From Leisingera sp. ANG-Vp (lineage in GTDB: Bacteria > Pseudomonadota > Alphaproteobacteria > Rhodobacterales > Rhodobacteraceae): a stretch of DNA of 64,000 nt. The stretch is from contig NZ_JWLD01000044.1 of NCBI RefSeq assembly GCF_000813725.1, forward strand, positions 24,443-88,442. The letters are read 5' to 3'. The translations under genes were made by a program, and so were the position numbers. The notes beneath the pieces are model-generated. The model was not told the DNA's origin. It searched no databases and saw only the letters and a list, made by a program, of their open reading frames with translations. Shown one piece after another: positions 9,122 through 18,853 of the stretch; position 1 is the stretch's first letter, and each line of letters starts with the position of its first letter.

Positions 9122-9982
9122 TTACAGCCCCAGCTTGCGGAACACGGCGGGGATCTGCTCCGGCAGGTCCTCGGCAATCAGGCCGGGGCCGAATTCCAGC
9201 GCGCATTCAACATGCAGATAGGCCGCGGTTTCCGCCGCCTGCATTGGTGCAAAGCCGCGCGCCATCAAACCAGCTATGAAGCCCGCAAGGACATCGCCTG
9301 ACCCAGCGGTCGCGAGCCAGGGTGCCGAGCGCTCGTAATGGGCCGAATTGACCGAGCAGCGCCCGTCCGGCGCGGCAATCACCGTGTCGGGCCCCTTGAA
9401 CAGAACGGTGCAGCCCGCGCGTTTGGCGGCCTCCCGGGCGGCATCGACCTTGGAATACGCCGGGCCGGTTGCGGCAGGCGCATTCAGCTTCTCTGCCAGA
9501 TCCGGAAACAGCTTGGCGAATTCGCCGCCATGGGGGGTGATCACGCAGTTCTCGTGCAGCAGCTCAAACAGGGCTCCGGGCTTCAGTTCAAACCGGGTGA
9601 GCGCATCTGCATCCAGCACGGTTGCACGCTTTTCCTTCAGCACAGCCAGAACGATGGCCTGAGTATCCGCGCCGCGGCCCATGCCGGGGCCAAGGCAGAC
9701 CGCGTTGAACCGCTTATCTTCCAGCAGCTCACTGACACCATGCGCGCCATCAATTTGCTGCAGCATGACCGCAGTAAGGTTGGCGGCATTTTCAAACATC
9801 GCCGAGCGCGGCGAGCCGACGGTAACCAGCCCTGCCCCGATCCGCAACGCACCGCGGGCGGCAAGCCGGGCCGCCCCGGTTTTTCCCGCTCCGCCGGAAA
9901 GGATAAGGGCGTGACCATGAGAATACTTATGTCCTGCAGCCTTCTTCAAGTCAGGAAGGTTTTCTTCTGTAAAAGGATTCAT
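9122..9982 (-). CDS. nnrD: ADP-dependent NAD(P)H-hydrate dehydratase
   Basis: Repairs damaged NADHX/NADPHX by dehydrating the S-epimer with ADP as phosphate acceptor. The 286-residue product matches the C-terminal domain of YjeF: SHGHALILSGGAGKTGAARL near the start, GPGMGRG, and the nucleotide-binding ATAGSGDVLAGFIAGL near residue 230. In many bacteria this domain is fused behind the epimerase; here the epimerase gene ends at 10012 and this gene starts separately. Start 9982 (ATG, with GGAG about 7 bases upstream) is preferred over an in-frame GTG at 10006. It forms an operon with nnrE upstream. Confidence 0.9.
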   Translation of the reverse strand: MNPFTEENLPDLKKAAGHKYSHGHALILSGGAGKTGAARLAARGALRIGAGLVTVGSPRSAMFENAANLTAVMLQQIDGAHGVSELLEDKRFNAVCLGPGMGRGADTQAIVLAVLKEKRATVLDADALTRFELKPGALFELLHENCVITPHGGEFAKLFPDLAEKLNAPAATGPAYSKVDAAREAAKRAGCTVLFKGPDTVIAAPDGRCSVNSAHYERSAPWLATAGSGDVLAGFIAGLMARGFAPMQAAETAAYLHVECALEFGPGLIAEDLPEQIPAVFRKLGL

Positions 9983-10011
9983 AGCCGCTCCGTCTGTTTG
10001 GCTCACTGAGC

Positions 10012-10755
10012 TTATAGACCGATGTCTTTAACAATAACTTTTCCGCAAAAGTTTGGGCCTTCCCCCGCAACATGCCCATGCTTAGGCTTGTGGAAAGTAA
10101 CCGTAAGATGGGCGGGCAAGGCCCCGAAGTTCTTTCCAGTGTCACTGCAAATTCCGCTTGGCAGGTCGATAGCCACAAACCTGTCCTCCTTAGGTTCATG
10201 CGCATATTGGTATTGAGCCGATGGCATGAACCCGTACCACATCTGCAGAGTATCAGAAGGCATTTCGCGGTTCACTCCCACGCCAAACAAAGCGTCTATA
10301 ACCAGAAACTGACTGACGTCATCACTTTCGTAAGTGCTGCGGACTTTTTGGTCATCCCAATTCCTGACCGTTCCAACTTTAAGCCATCGCTCATAATTTA
10401 CTTTCGCGTCCGGCGGCAGCTTGTCGGGATCACCATAAAGAAACACCTCCACCGCCCAGCCGCGCTCCTTCAACAGCCGCGCCACAACAAAGCCGTCGCC
10501 GCCGTTGTTGCCCGGCCCGCACAGGATCACCGCCCTGCGCGCCTCTTCTTCTTTGTCAAAATACTCCGGGGAGCGCGAGGGGCCGGCCCCTCGCCCGGCT
10601 TCAACAGGCTCCGCCAGCTCCGGCCATTCCTCGAAGATGGCCTCAACCACCCCCTGCCCGGCGCGCTCCATCAGTTCCAGCCCGGTCACCTCGCCGGACT
10701 CAATGGCGGCCGCCTCAATGGCCCGCATCTGGGCTGCGGTCAGCAGTTCGGCCAT
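10012..10755 (-). CDS. nnrE: NAD(P)H-hydrate epimerase, separate from its dehydratase partner
   Basis: Epimerises R- to S-NAD(P)HX so that NnrD can repair it. The 247-residue product has the YjeF N-terminal pattern: LLTAAQMRAIEAAAIESG, GLELMERAG, CGPGNNGGDGFVVARLL, and VIDALFGVGVNR with AIDLPSGICSD. Two oddities are visible. An insertion between about residues 50 and 70 (EAGRGAGPSRSPEYFDKEEE) is encoded by a perfect 18-base palindrome and flanking repeat-like DNA. The second half of the gene (10015-10400) is clearly more AT-rich than the first, hinting at a recombined patch. The stop codon lies 29 bases before the nnrD ATG. The gene is divergent from glnB. Confidence 0.88.
   Translation of the reverse strand: MAELLTAAQMRAIEAAAIESGEVTGLELMERAGQGVVEAIFEEWPELAEPVEAGRGAGPSRSPEYFDKEEEARRAVILCGPGNNGGDGFVVARLLKERGWAVEVFLYGDPDKLPPDAKVNYERWLKVGTVRNWDDQKVRSTYESDDVSQFLVIDALFGVGVNREMPSDTLQMWYGFMPSAQYQYAHEPKEDRFVAIDLPSGICSDTGKNFGALPAHLTVTFHKPKHGHVAGEGPNFCGKVIVKDIGL
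10576..10593. repeat. Perfect 18-base palindrome inside nnrE
   Basis: CGAGGGGCCGGCCCCTCG is self-complementary. Its flanks (CTCCGGGGAG on the left side, and CCGGAGTATTTTGACAAA reading on the minus strand) resemble short interspersed palindromic repeats that I associate with Rhodobacteraceae intergenic regions; that association is from memory. It is translated as part of nnrE without breaking the frame. Confidence 0.6.
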
Positions 10756-10814
10756 GTTTTGCCCTTCCCCGATTCAATTCTGCGCATTTTCCGGGCGCAG
10801 CGCTTAATTTTTAG

Positions 10815-11264
<450 letters not shown>

Positions 11265-11309
11265 ACACACACGAAATCTCCAGATACCTATATCAGAAGG
11301 ACCAAGGGA

Positions 11310-12716
11310 ATGAGCGTAGACGCAGTTCTCAAGACTCTCCGTGAAGAAGACGTGGCCTACGTCGACATCCGCTTCACCGACGTGCGCGGCAAGCTGCAGC
11401 ACGTGACCGTGGACGTGGACCTGGTGGACGAAGACTTCCTGGAAGAAGGCTTCATGTTCGACGGCTCCTCGATCGCCGGCTGGAAGTCGATTGAAAACTC
11501 CGACATGAAACTGATGGCGGACACCACCTCGGCCTATATCGACCCGTTCTACGCGGAAAAGACCCTGTGCCTGCACTGCTCCATCGTTGAGCCCGACACC
11601 GGCGAAGCCTATGAGCGCGACCCGCGCGGCACCGCCCAGAAAGCCGAGGCCTACCTGAAGTCCTCCGGCATCGGCGATGTGGCCTACATGGGCCCGGAAG
11701 CGGAATTCTTCCTGTTCGACGACGTGCGTTACTCCAACACCATCAACAAGGTGTCTTATGAAGTCGACGCAACCGACGGCTCCTGGAACACCGACGCCGA
11801 ATTCGAAATGGGCAACATGGGCCACCGACCGGGCCTGAAGGGCGGCTACTTCCCGGTGAACCCGACCGACGAAGCGCAGGACCTGCGCTCTGAAATGCTG
11901 TCGACCATGAAGCGTCTGGGCATGAAAGTGGACAAGCACCACCACGAGGTGGCCTCCTGCCAGCACGAGCTGGGTCTGATCTTCGACAGCCTGACCAAAC
12001 AGGCCGACGAGCTGCAGAAGTACAAATACGTGATCCACAATGTGGCCCACGCTTACGGCAAATCGGCAACCTTCATGCCGAAGCCGATCTACGGCGACAA
12101 CGGCTCCGGCATGCACGTCAACATGTCGATCTGGAAAGACGGCAAGCCGCTGTTTGCCGGCGACAAATATGCTGACCTGTCGGACGAGGCGATCTACTTC
12201 ATCGGCGGCATCCTGAAACACGCCAAGACCCTGAACGCCTTCACCAACCCGTCCACCAACTCCTACAAGCGCCTGATCCCCGGCTTCGAAGCCCCGGTTC
12301 TGCGCGCCTACTCCGCCCGCAACCGCTCCGGCTGCGTGCGTATTCCGTGGACCGAAAGCCCGAAAGCCAAGCGCGTCGAGGCCCGCTTCCCCGATCCGGC
12401 GGCAAACCCCTACCTGTGCTTTGCCGCGCTGCTGATGGCCGGCCTGGACGGCATCAAGAACAAGATCGATCCGGGCGAGGCCATGGACAAGAACCTCTAC
12501 GATCTGCCGGCCGAAGAGCTGGAAGGCATCCCGACCGTCTGCGGCTCGCTGCGCGAAGCCATCGACGCGCTGGCCGCCGACCACGACTTCCTGCTGCAGG
12601 GCGACGTGTTCACCAAAGACCAGATCGACGGCTACATCGAGCTGAAGATGGAAGAGGTCCACAAGTACGAGCACACCCCGCACCCGGTGGAGTTCGGCAT
12701 GTACTACAGCTGCTAA
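11310..12716 (+). CDS. glnA: Glutamine synthetase, type I
   Basis: Dodecameric cytosolic enzyme making glutamine from glutamate, ammonia and ATP. The 468-residue product is full length. It shows [19 protein letters not shown] near residues 48-66, the metal-binding [11 protein letters not shown], the ATP loop [12 protein letters not shown], and NLYDLP with Tyr397 (codon at 12498-12500), the residue adenylylated by GlnE, so activity is probably regulated that way. A ribosome-binding AGAAGGA precedes the ATG. It is the second gene of the glnBA operon, which ends at a strong terminator 18 bases after the stop. Confidence 0.98.
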   Translation: MSVDAVLKTLREEDVAYVDIRFTDVRGKLQHVTVDVDLVDEDFLEEGFMFDGSSIAGWKSIENSDMKLMADTTSAYIDPFYAEKTLCLHCSIVEPDTGEAYERDPRGTAQKAEAYLKSSGIGDVAYMGPEAEFFLFDDVRYSNTINKVSYEVDATDGSWNTDAEFEMGNMGHRPGLKGGYFPVNPTDEAQDLRSEMLSTMKRLGMKVDKHHHEVASCQHELGLIFDSLTKQADELQKYKYVIHNVAHAYGKSATFMPKPIYGDNGSGMHVNMSIWKDGKPLFAGDKYADLSDEAIYFIGGILKHAKTLNAFTNPSTNSYKRLIPGFEAPVLRAYSARNRSGCVRIPWTESPKAKRVEARFPDPAANPYLCFAALLMAGLDGIKNKIDPGEAMDKNLYDLPAEELEGIPTVCGSLREAIDALAADHDFLLQGDVFTKDQIDGYIELKMEEVHKYEHTPHPVEFGMYYSC

Positions 12717-12734
12717 GCTGCAGCGATATTACGG

Positions 12735-12764
12735 AAAAGGCGCTCCTTCGGGGCGCCTTTTTTT
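12735..12764 (+). terminator. Intrinsic terminator of glnBA
   Basis: AAAAGGCGC and GCGCCTTTT arms enclose TCC-TTCG-GG with a TTCG tetraloop, followed by a run of seven T. Confidence 0.92.
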
Positions 12765-12836
12765 GTGCCGGGCGCTTAGTGCCCTGGAAATTGGAGGCGC
12801 TTGATTTCCACCTTGCCATGTCCCATTGCTGGCTGC

Positions 12837-14585
12837 ATGAGTTTACAATCCGACATTCAGACGACCCTTACCCTGACACGCCAAGGCAACCACAAGGCGG
12901 CTCTGAAGGCCGCCAAGGCAGCCATGAAAAAGCACAAGGCGCACCCGCTGTTTCCCAACCTTGCAGCGGTAGCGCTTTGCGCGGCGGGCAAGGAGCGCGA
13001 AGCCATTCCGCTGTACCGCAAGGCTTTGGAGCTGGACCCGTCATTTCATGACGCACGCCGGAACCTCGGGTTGGCGCTGGCGGCAGCTGGTCAGACTGCA
13101 AAGGCTGAATCCACCCTGACCAAGGCTGCTGCACTGCAGCCGCAGGATGTGAACACCTGGCTTGCCCTCGCATCCACCCGCAAGGGGTTGCAGATGTTAG
13201 AGGCTGCCCGTGCCGCCGCTGCCAAGGCCGTGGACCTGGCACCGCAGAACGTGCAGGCTGTCAGGCTCTTGGCCGAGGCTGATGAGGGTCTGGGCGAAAT
13301 CAATGCCGCGCTGAACGGGTTCCGGGCTGCATTGGAACTGATGCCACGTGACATCCCCCTTCACTACAGCATAGCCGACCTGCTGACCTACCAGCTGCAG
13401 ACAGATGAGGCGCTGAACATCCTCGAACAAGCCCGGTCGATAGAACCCGGCAATACCCACACGCTTCTGCGTATCGCAACGCAGTTGAACGCGGCCGGCC
13501 AGCGTGAGCAGGCCGCCTCCGTCTACCGTGAAGTTTTGCGATTGAACCCAGACGATGGCGAAGCTCTGTTGCAATTGGCTCTCGCTCTGCCTTCCGAACA
13601 GCTGGGAGAGATACAGGCTGCGGCAATTGCCGCACTGAAGAGGGCCGCGCCCAAGACGCTGGATCGTGCAACTGCGGAATTTTCCGCAGCCCACCTCTCG
13701 CGCCGGTCAGGTGACCAGGTGCAAGCAGCTGAGTTTTACCGCGCCGGAAACAAGTCCGTCTCACAGATCCTGCCCTACGACCGTCGGCAGCAGAACCATC
13801 TGAGTCAGGAGGTGCTGTCCCGCTGTCCTGCCCCCATTGCCCTTCAGCCCGAGGCCGGGCAAGGGCCGTTTCCGATTTACGTTGTCGGAATGCCGCGCTC
13901 TGGCACAACACTGACAGAGGCCATGCTGGGCGCACACCCGGCGGTCTTCGCCGCCGGCGAACGGCGCATCGACGAACGGATGGTGGCCGCGTTGCTGACC
14001 AGTTCGCCATTCGGCACAGCGGAGGTGCAGGAACTGGCCCGCGTCACACGGGAAAATTTGCCGCCGAAGGCTGCCGGCAGCCGTGCTTATGTTGACAAAA
14101 TGCCAGAGAACTTCCGGTTCTTGGGTTTCCTTTTACAGGCCACCCCCCATGCCAAGGTCATCCATTTGCGCCGGGACCCTCGCGACACAGCGCTTTCCCA
14201 ATGGCAGACTCTGTTTGCCGGCGGCGCACTTCCCTTCACCTATGATTTGCGGGCGATGGCACATCGGTTCAACCTCTACGCCGGGTTGATGGCACATTGG
14301 CACCGCGTGCTGCCCGGCCGGATCCTCGACGTGAACTATGAGGACCTTGTCGCGGACGTGCAGGGCGGAAGCCGGATCATTGCTGAACACTGCGGGCTGG
14401 AATGGGTGGCGGAAATGGCTGAACCGCACCGTCACGCCGGACAGGTTCTGACCGCAAGCGTCCATCAGGTCCGTGAACCGGTCCACGCCCGGTCTGTCCG
14501 CAAGTGGGAACAGCATCAGGAAACCTTGGCGCCGTTTATAAGCGAACTGGACCCGGAGCTTTGGCCCGATCTGCAGCAAACCTGA
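12837..14585 (+). CDS. Tetratricopeptide-repeat sulfotransferase
   Basis: The 582-residue product joins an N-terminal TPR superhelix to a PAPS-dependent sulfotransferase domain. Residues about 5-300 are TPR units (for example REAIPLYRKALELDPSFHDA and DALNILEQARSIEPGN-like repeats). The catalytic part begins near residue 345 with the 5'-phosphosulfate loop YVVGMPRSGTTLTEAML, and RDPRDTALSQW near residue 445 is the 3'-phosphate site. Such proteins modify proteins or polysaccharides, but the acceptor is unknown. Start 12837 (MSLQSDIQ) lacks a strong ribosome-binding site; a TTG at 12801 preceded by GGAGG is an alternative. It follows the glnA terminator and precedes the Hsp70-like gene. Confidence 0.85.
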   Translation: MSLQSDIQTTLTLTRQGNHKAALKAAKAAMKKHKAHPLFPNLAAVALCAAGKEREAIPLYRKALELDPSFHDARRNLGLALAAAGQTAKAESTLTKAAALQPQDVNTWLALASTRKGLQMLEAARAAAAKAVDLAPQNVQAVRLLAEADEGLGEINAALNGFRAALELMPRDIPLHYSIADLLTYQLQTDEALNILEQARSIEPGNTHTLLRIATQLNAAGQREQAASVYREVLRLNPDDGEALLQLALALPSEQLGEIQAAAIAALKRAAPKTLDRATAEFSAAHLSRRSGDQVQAAEFYRAGNKSVSQILPYDRRQQNHLSQEVLSRCPAPIALQPEAGQGPFPIYVVGMPRSGTTLTEAMLGAHPAVFAAGERRIDERMVAALLTSSPFGTAEVQELARVTRENLPPKAAGSRAYVDKMPENFRFLGFLLQATPHAKVIHLRRDPRDTALSQWQTLFAGGALPFTYDLRAMAHRFNLYAGLMAHWHRVLPGRILDVNYEDLVADVQGGSRIIAEHCGLEWVAEMAEPHRHAGQVLTASVHQVREPVHARSVRKWEQHQETLAPFISELDPELWPDLQQT

Positions 14586-14667
14586 CCTGCCCGGCGAAGA
14601 AGCCGATTGCCCTTCGGCACGAAGATGGTATTGCCGCTGGTTCCCCTGATCCAGCCGGAGCCTCCCT

Positions 14668-15915
14668 ATGACAGCACCAAACACCCTTGGCATCGACTTT
14701 GGCACCTCCAACTCGGCGGCCGGGATTACGGTTGGCGTCCGACCCTGGCTAGTGGAGATGGAACCCGGAGAACAGACCCTGCCGACGGCTGTGTTCTTTG
14801 AAGAAGACGCCCGCAGCATGCGGATCGGCCACAGCGCTGCCCGCGCCCTCATCTGCGGCGAGGAAGGCCGGTTTATGCGCGCGCTCAAAAGCCTTCTGGG
14901 CACCCCTCTGCTGCATGAGGAACGCCGCTTTGGAGGCGAGCGGATCAGCTTTGCTACCATTATCTCCCGGTTTCTGGCAGAGATGAAGAAGCGCGCCGAA
15001 ACGGCCACCCATATGCAGTTCACCCATGCCTTGTCGGGCCGGCCGGTGCGGTTTCACTCCAAGGACGCGGACCGCGATACGCAGGCCGAAAAGGATCTGC
15101 GCGCCTGCTATCTCGAGGCCGGGTTTCAGGACGTGATGTTCATGTACGAACCCGAAGCCGCCCTGCGCGCGGCCGCCCCTGCACCGGGCGCGGGTCTGAT
15201 CGTCGACATCGGCGGCGGCACCTCGGACTTTACCGCCTTTGTGCAGAAGGAGGACGGCAGCACCCGGATCCTGGCGTCAAACGGCGTCCGGCTGGGCGGC
15301 ACCGACTTCGACCGCCAGCTCAGCATCCATCATGTGATGCCGCTTCTGGGCCGCGGCAGCCAGATCCGCAACACATTCGGCGGCGGCAGCCTGCCCGCGC
15401 CCAACCGCCTGTTCAACGATCTGGCCACCTGGCAGATGATCCCTTTCCTCTATACCCCCGAAAGCCGCCGCGCAGCGCAGGATCTGGCCGCCAATGCGGC
15501 GGAGCCGGACAAGCTTGCCCGCCTGGTTGCGGTGCTGGAGGACGAGCTGGGCCATGAGCTTGCCTTTGCAGTGGAGCGCGGCAAGATCAGGGCCAATGGT
15601 GCAGAAGGCAGCGCTGCCATCGACCTGAAGCTGCTGGAGCGCGGGTTGTCCGTACCTCTGCCCGCGGCAGAGATGAACCGCACGCTTTCGGAGCAGACCG
15701 CAGCCATCGGAGCCTGTGCAGCGGAAACCCTGAAAATGGCCGGGCTTGCCCAGGATCAGGTGGAGCGGATTGTTCTAGTCGGCGGCTCTTCGCTGCTGGC
15801 GGCTGTACAGGCACAGATGCAAGCGCTCTGCCCAAATGCCCGCACCGAAACGGCAAATGCCATGACGGCCGTTGCCGATGGGCTGGCCCTGGCCGCCGCT
15901 GGCGCCTTTGCCTAG
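14668..15915 (+). CDS. Hsp70-like ATPase of the YegD type
   Basis: The 415-residue product matches the actin-like nucleotide-binding domain of Hsp70. It shows phosphate-1 TLGIDFGTSNSAAGI at residues 6-20, phosphate-2 GLIVDIGGGTSDFTAF, and the adenosine motif IVLVGGSSLLAAVQ near the end. The length is that of YegD; the substrate-binding beta-sandwich and lid of DnaK are absent, so it is not a classical chaperone. Client and function are not established for this family. It lies 82 bases after the sulfotransferase on the same strand and may be co-transcribed. Confidence 0.88.
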   Translation: MTAPNTLGIDFGTSNSAAGITVGVRPWLVEMEPGEQTLPTAVFFEEDARSMRIGHSAARALICGEEGRFMRALKSLLGTPLLHEERRFGGERISFATIISRFLAEMKKRAETATHMQFTHALSGRPVRFHSKDADRDTQAEKDLRACYLEAGFQDVMFMYEPEAALRAAAPAPGAGLIVDIGGGTSDFTAFVQKEDGSTRILASNGVRLGGTDFDRQLSIHHVMPLLGRGSQIRNTFGGGSLPAPNRLFNDLATWQMIPFLYTPESRRAAQDLAANAAEPDKLARLVAVLEDELGHELAFAVERGKIRANGAEGSAAIDLKLLERGLSVPLPAAEMNRTLSEQTAAIGACAAETLKMAGLAQDQVERIVLVGGSSLLAAVQAQMQALCPNARTETANAMTAVADGLALAAAGAFA

Positions 15916-16008
15916 GCCAATGGGAACCTAAGCGCGGAATTCCCGTTAGACAAAGGGCGCCAGCACGTTAGGCTGCAGGCGCACGAGTCACATTTCGAGA
16001 GTTCTTAT

Positions 16009-16803
16009 ATGCGCCGCTTTCTGGCCCCTGTCCTGATTTCCGCCCTGCTTGCTTCGCCCGCCCTTGCCGCCACCTGCGGAAACACCTCTGCCGGGTTTGA
16101 TGCCTGGAAGCAGGAATTCACCCGCGATGCCAAGCGCGCGGGCGTCCGCAAGGCCGGGCTGCAAGCGCTGGCATCGGCGCAATATGCCCGCCGCACTATT
16201 GCTGCCGACCGCAACCAGAAAAGCTTCAAATACTCGCTGGAGAAATTCATGCAGATCCGCGGCTCTGCGACAATCGTGGCCCAGGGACGCAAGCGCAAAG
16301 CCCGCAACCCGGAATTCTATGCCGCCCTTGAACGGAAATACGGCGTGCCCGCAGGCATCCTGATTGCCATCCACGGCATGGAGACCGCTTTTGGCAATTA
16401 CATGGGCGACAGCCAGGTGGTCTCGGCCATTGTCACTTTGACCTACGACTGCCGCCGTTCGGACTTCTTCCGCCCGCATGCTCTGGGAGCACTGAAACTG
16501 GTGGACCAGGGTGCAATCACGCCCGCGACCCTTGGTGCCAAACACGGCGAACTTGGCCACACTCAGTTTCTCCCCGGCAATGCCCTGGAATTCGGCGTGG
16601 ATTGGGACGGCAACGGGCGGGTCGACTTTTACAATATGGGCGATGCTCTGGCGTCCACTGCCCACTACCTGCGCCAGAAGGGCTGGAAGCCCGGCCGGGG
16701 CTATCAGGAAGGCGAACCGAACTACCGTGTCCTGAAAGAATGGAATGCCGCCACAGTCTATCAGCAGTCTCTGGCTATCATGGGCCGCCAGATCGACGGC
16801 TGA
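16009..16803 (+). CDS. Lytic murein transglycosylase, MltB-like
   Basis: Cleaves peptidoglycan glycan strands with 1,6-anhydro ring formation in the periplasm. The 264-residue product has a cleavable signal peptide (MRRFLAPVLISALLASPALA) without a lipobox Cys at the cleavage point. The SLT domain carries the catalytic Glu in IAIHGMETAFGNYMGD near residue 124. Conserved GELGHTQFLPGNALEFGVDWDGNGR and YLRQKGWKPGRGY-like motifs follow. It is shorter than E. coli MltB and lacks a C-terminal peptidoglycan-binding domain. It is monocistronic by spacing. Confidence 0.9.
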   Translation: MRRFLAPVLISALLASPALAATCGNTSAGFDAWKQEFTRDAKRAGVRKAGLQALASAQYARRTIAADRNQKSFKYSLEKFMQIRGSATIVAQGRKRKARNPEFYAALERKYGVPAGILIAIHGMETAFGNYMGDSQVVSAIVTLTYDCRRSDFFRPHALGALKLVDQGAITPATLGAKHGELGHTQFLPGNALEFGVDWDGNGRVDFYNMGDALASTAHYLRQKGWKPGRGYQEGEPNYRVLKEWNAATVYQQSLAIMGRQIDG

Positions 16804-17133
16804 CGCCTTCGGATTTACGATGCCTTTGCGCCCGGCTTCATTTCGGGTGCAAAGACAGCTGCCTTGAGGCCCGGAACAGTTCCCGCGATTCCCGCCCGAT
16901 TGTAGGCCCTGAGGCATCAATGTGACCGCCCGCCGCCACAGTTGAGCCGCAATCCGGCCTGGAAAAGCCTGCATTTTTAGTCATTTTTTTTAAAAAACAA
17001 CACCTTACCCTTCGCCCCATTTTCCTTTCCCGTGCCTTCCTGGTTTCCGTTCAGGACACCTTCCCTGCCCCACTTTTAACTACTTCAAATTTTATTCTTT
17101 CTTTATCGGCACCCTGAATGGAGGATCCGGACG
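16804..17133. other. AT-rich intergenic region
   Basis: No gene is seen in about 330 bases. CTTTGCGCCCG/CGGGTGCAAAG at 16824-16854 forms a near-perfect stem-loop with one G-T pair and may be a weak terminator for the transglycosylase gene. A T/A-rich run at 16980-17000 and the T-rich stretch before 17105 could hold the promoter of the next gene. Confidence 0.35.
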
Positions 17134-17925
17134 GTGGCAGAGAAGGTAGAATACACAGGCAGGCTTGGGCTGGAATACCGCGACTCCGGAACCCTCTCTG
17201 CAGCGGTGACTGCGGTTGTGGACACGCTTGACGACTTCGGGCACCCCGCGGACCGGATTGAAGCCCGCGCCGAAAACACCGCCAAGCTGCAAAGCGACCA
17301 TTACCTCGTGACGGTCCGTTTGCGCCGGGTGCCGCTGCGCCGTGCCAGCAAGCTGACGAGCAGCATGCTGCAGCCCGCAGCATTCCTGGAACTGTCCCTG
17401 ACGTCTGTTTACCCCAGCCATTGCGATCAAGAGATCTCTGAACTGCTGCTGGCAGAAACGCTGCGCCGTTTGCTGCCTGAGGTGGAGGCGACCTCGGTCG
17501 AGTGGCTGGACTCTGACGTAGCGCTCACCTGCGAGCAGTTTCTGAGTGCGTTTGAACCGCGGCAGCAAGAAGCGGAGCGTGCGGCTGCAGCCCCCCTTCA
17601 AGAGGCATTGCCCCGCCCACGGGGCCGGGACTGCTTTACCCCGGTTGAGCAGACCGCGCAGGAGCTTGAGGCCCATTGCGACCGTGCTTTTGCCGCTGCA
17701 AGAACCATCCAGGCTGCGGCAGCCACCCGTGCCCGCATGCCAGCCGCAGTGCATAATCTTTCTCAAGGCTGGGGCAGCCGGCTTGGGGCCTCGGTAGTGG
17801 CGGCTTTCACTCTTTCCAGCAGCAAACGGCTTCGGTTTGTCAGCCACTTGCTGCTGCTGACCGCCTTGATCCTGTTTCTGGACAGCGCCGGCATGGTGCA
17901 GGCTGCCCGGCTGCTGGGTCCGTGA
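17134..17925 (+). CDS. Hypothetical C-terminal tail-anchored protein, 263 residues
   Basis: I do not recognise the family. The start is GTG at 17134 with GGAGG about 10 bases upstream. Residues 1-145 look like a mixed alpha/beta domain (VEYTGRLGLEYRDSGTLSAA, then LVTVRLRRVPLRRASKL). Residues 145-215 are Ala/Gln/Glu-rich and helical. A hydrophobic segment LRFVSHLLLLTALILFL near 236-252 is the only membrane helix, with just about 11 residues after it, so the protein is probably anchored by its C-terminus with the body in the cytosol. Its stop lies 8 bases from the convergent N-demethylase-like gene. Confidence 0.65.
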   Translation: MAEKVEYTGRLGLEYRDSGTLSAAVTAVVDTLDDFGHPADRIEARAENTAKLQSDHYLVTVRLRRVPLRRASKLTSSMLQPAAFLELSLTSVYPSHCDQEISELLLAETLRRLLPEVEATSVEWLDSDVALTCEQFLSAFEPRQQEAERAAAAPLQEALPRPRGRDCFTPVEQTAQELEAHCDRAFAAARTIQAAAATRARMPAAVHNLSQGWGSRLGASVVAAFTLSSSKRLRFVSHLLLLTALILFLDSAGMVQAARLLGP

Positions 17926-17932
17926 TCCGGTC

Positions 17933-18694
17933 TCAGCCCGCCTGCCCCGGCGTGCCCCACTGCCGCATCACATCCTGCCGTGCCAGCACACGGGTATGAA
18001 TGGCGAACACCACCGCGCGGCTCTGCGGCAGACGCAGGATCATCTGTTTTTCGCTGCGCAGATAATCTGCCCGCGTCCCATGCGACCGGTCCCGCGGCGC
18101 AAATTGGCTGCGCGGCTGAAACAGGGCCGGATCCTGATACCAAAGCGCATTGAACCGCCACAGCGGCCGCCCTGCCTGAACCCCGTCAAACAGACGCTGC
18201 ACTCTTGCCGCAATACCCGCATCGTAGCTGCCGACAGGCACATGTATTCCGGTCAGCGGCCGCATGAATTTTTCCGCCAGCGTCCAGCTGGCCGGAAAGC
18301 ACAGCACCGCACCGGTCAGCACATGCTCGTCCGCGCCTTCCGGTTTCTGAAGGATGCAGAAATCCTGCTGCGCAATCTGTCCCAAGGTGCCTAGCGGATC
18401 CTTCGGATCAACAGGCACCGCTACGCCATCCGGCCGAACCGCCGTTTGCCGCGCACCAGGAGAAACCGTGTCCAGCACCATCTGCAGCAGTTCCTGCGCC
18501 GCAGCCATCGCGCCAACGTCCAATTGCAGAACGTCCTGCCGTCTTTCCGAAAGGAGGCGCCGGCGTTCCGCCATCTGGCCGGAAAAGGCCTCATCCGCCG
18601 TTAACCACTCCTCCGGTCCAAGCGGCTGGACACCAGGGAGCTTTTTCTCCTCAAGCGGATTGTAAGGAATGGTTTTCTGCAGAATCTCGGTCAT
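17933..18694 (-). CDS. Heme-dependent oxidative N-demethylase-like protein (DUF3445)
   Basis: The 253-residue product has the DUF3445 layout: an N-terminal NPLEEKKLPGVQPLGPEEWL segment, AVPVDPKDPLGTLGQIAQQDFCIL in the middle, LCFPASWTLAEKF with the family's conserved Pro-Ser-Trp, and LRSEKQMILRLPQSRAVVF near the end. Members with known activity bind heme and a flavin/iron-sulfur partner and demethylate small methylated amines; activity here is inferred from family only. No partner reductase lies adjacent. It is divergent from dddP with 159 bases between them, so the two may share control signals. Confidence 0.8.
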   Translation of the reverse strand: MTEILQKTIPYNPLEEKKLPGVQPLGPEEWLTADEAFSGQMAERRRLLSERRQDVLQLDVGAMAAAQELLQMVLDTVSPGARQTAVRPDGVAVPVDPKDPLGTLGQIAQQDFCILQKPEGADEHVLTGAVLCFPASWTLAEKFMRPLTGIHVPVGSYDAGIAARVQRLFDGVQAGRPLWRFNALWYQDPALFQPRSQFAPRDRSHGTRADYLRSEKQMILRLPQSRAVVFAIHTRVLARQDVMRQWGTPGQAG

Positions 18695-18751
18695 TCATCT
18701 CCGATAGCATCCCCCTCCCGGGAAACCACCCGCGACGTTGCATCATAGGTC

Positions 18752-18799
18752 AGAAACGACCGTGGAATCAGTCGTTTTCTGCAGCGATTCCGGCTGCAG
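18752..18799. promoter_or_regulatory. Two inverted repeats between dddP and the N-demethylase-like gene
   Basis: AGAAACGAC at 18752-18760 faces GTCGTTTTCT at 18771-18780 with one extra T. Directly after it CTGCAGC/GCTGCAG (18779-18785 and 18793-18799) is a perfect inverted repeat with a 7-base spacer. Both lie 55-100 bases upstream of dddP, a fitting place for operators; no regulator is encoded next to them. Confidence 0.4.
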
Positions 18800-18853
18800 G
18801 GGCTGTCACATTGACGACAATTGGACAGACCTGTGCAGCGACGGAGGCCACGC

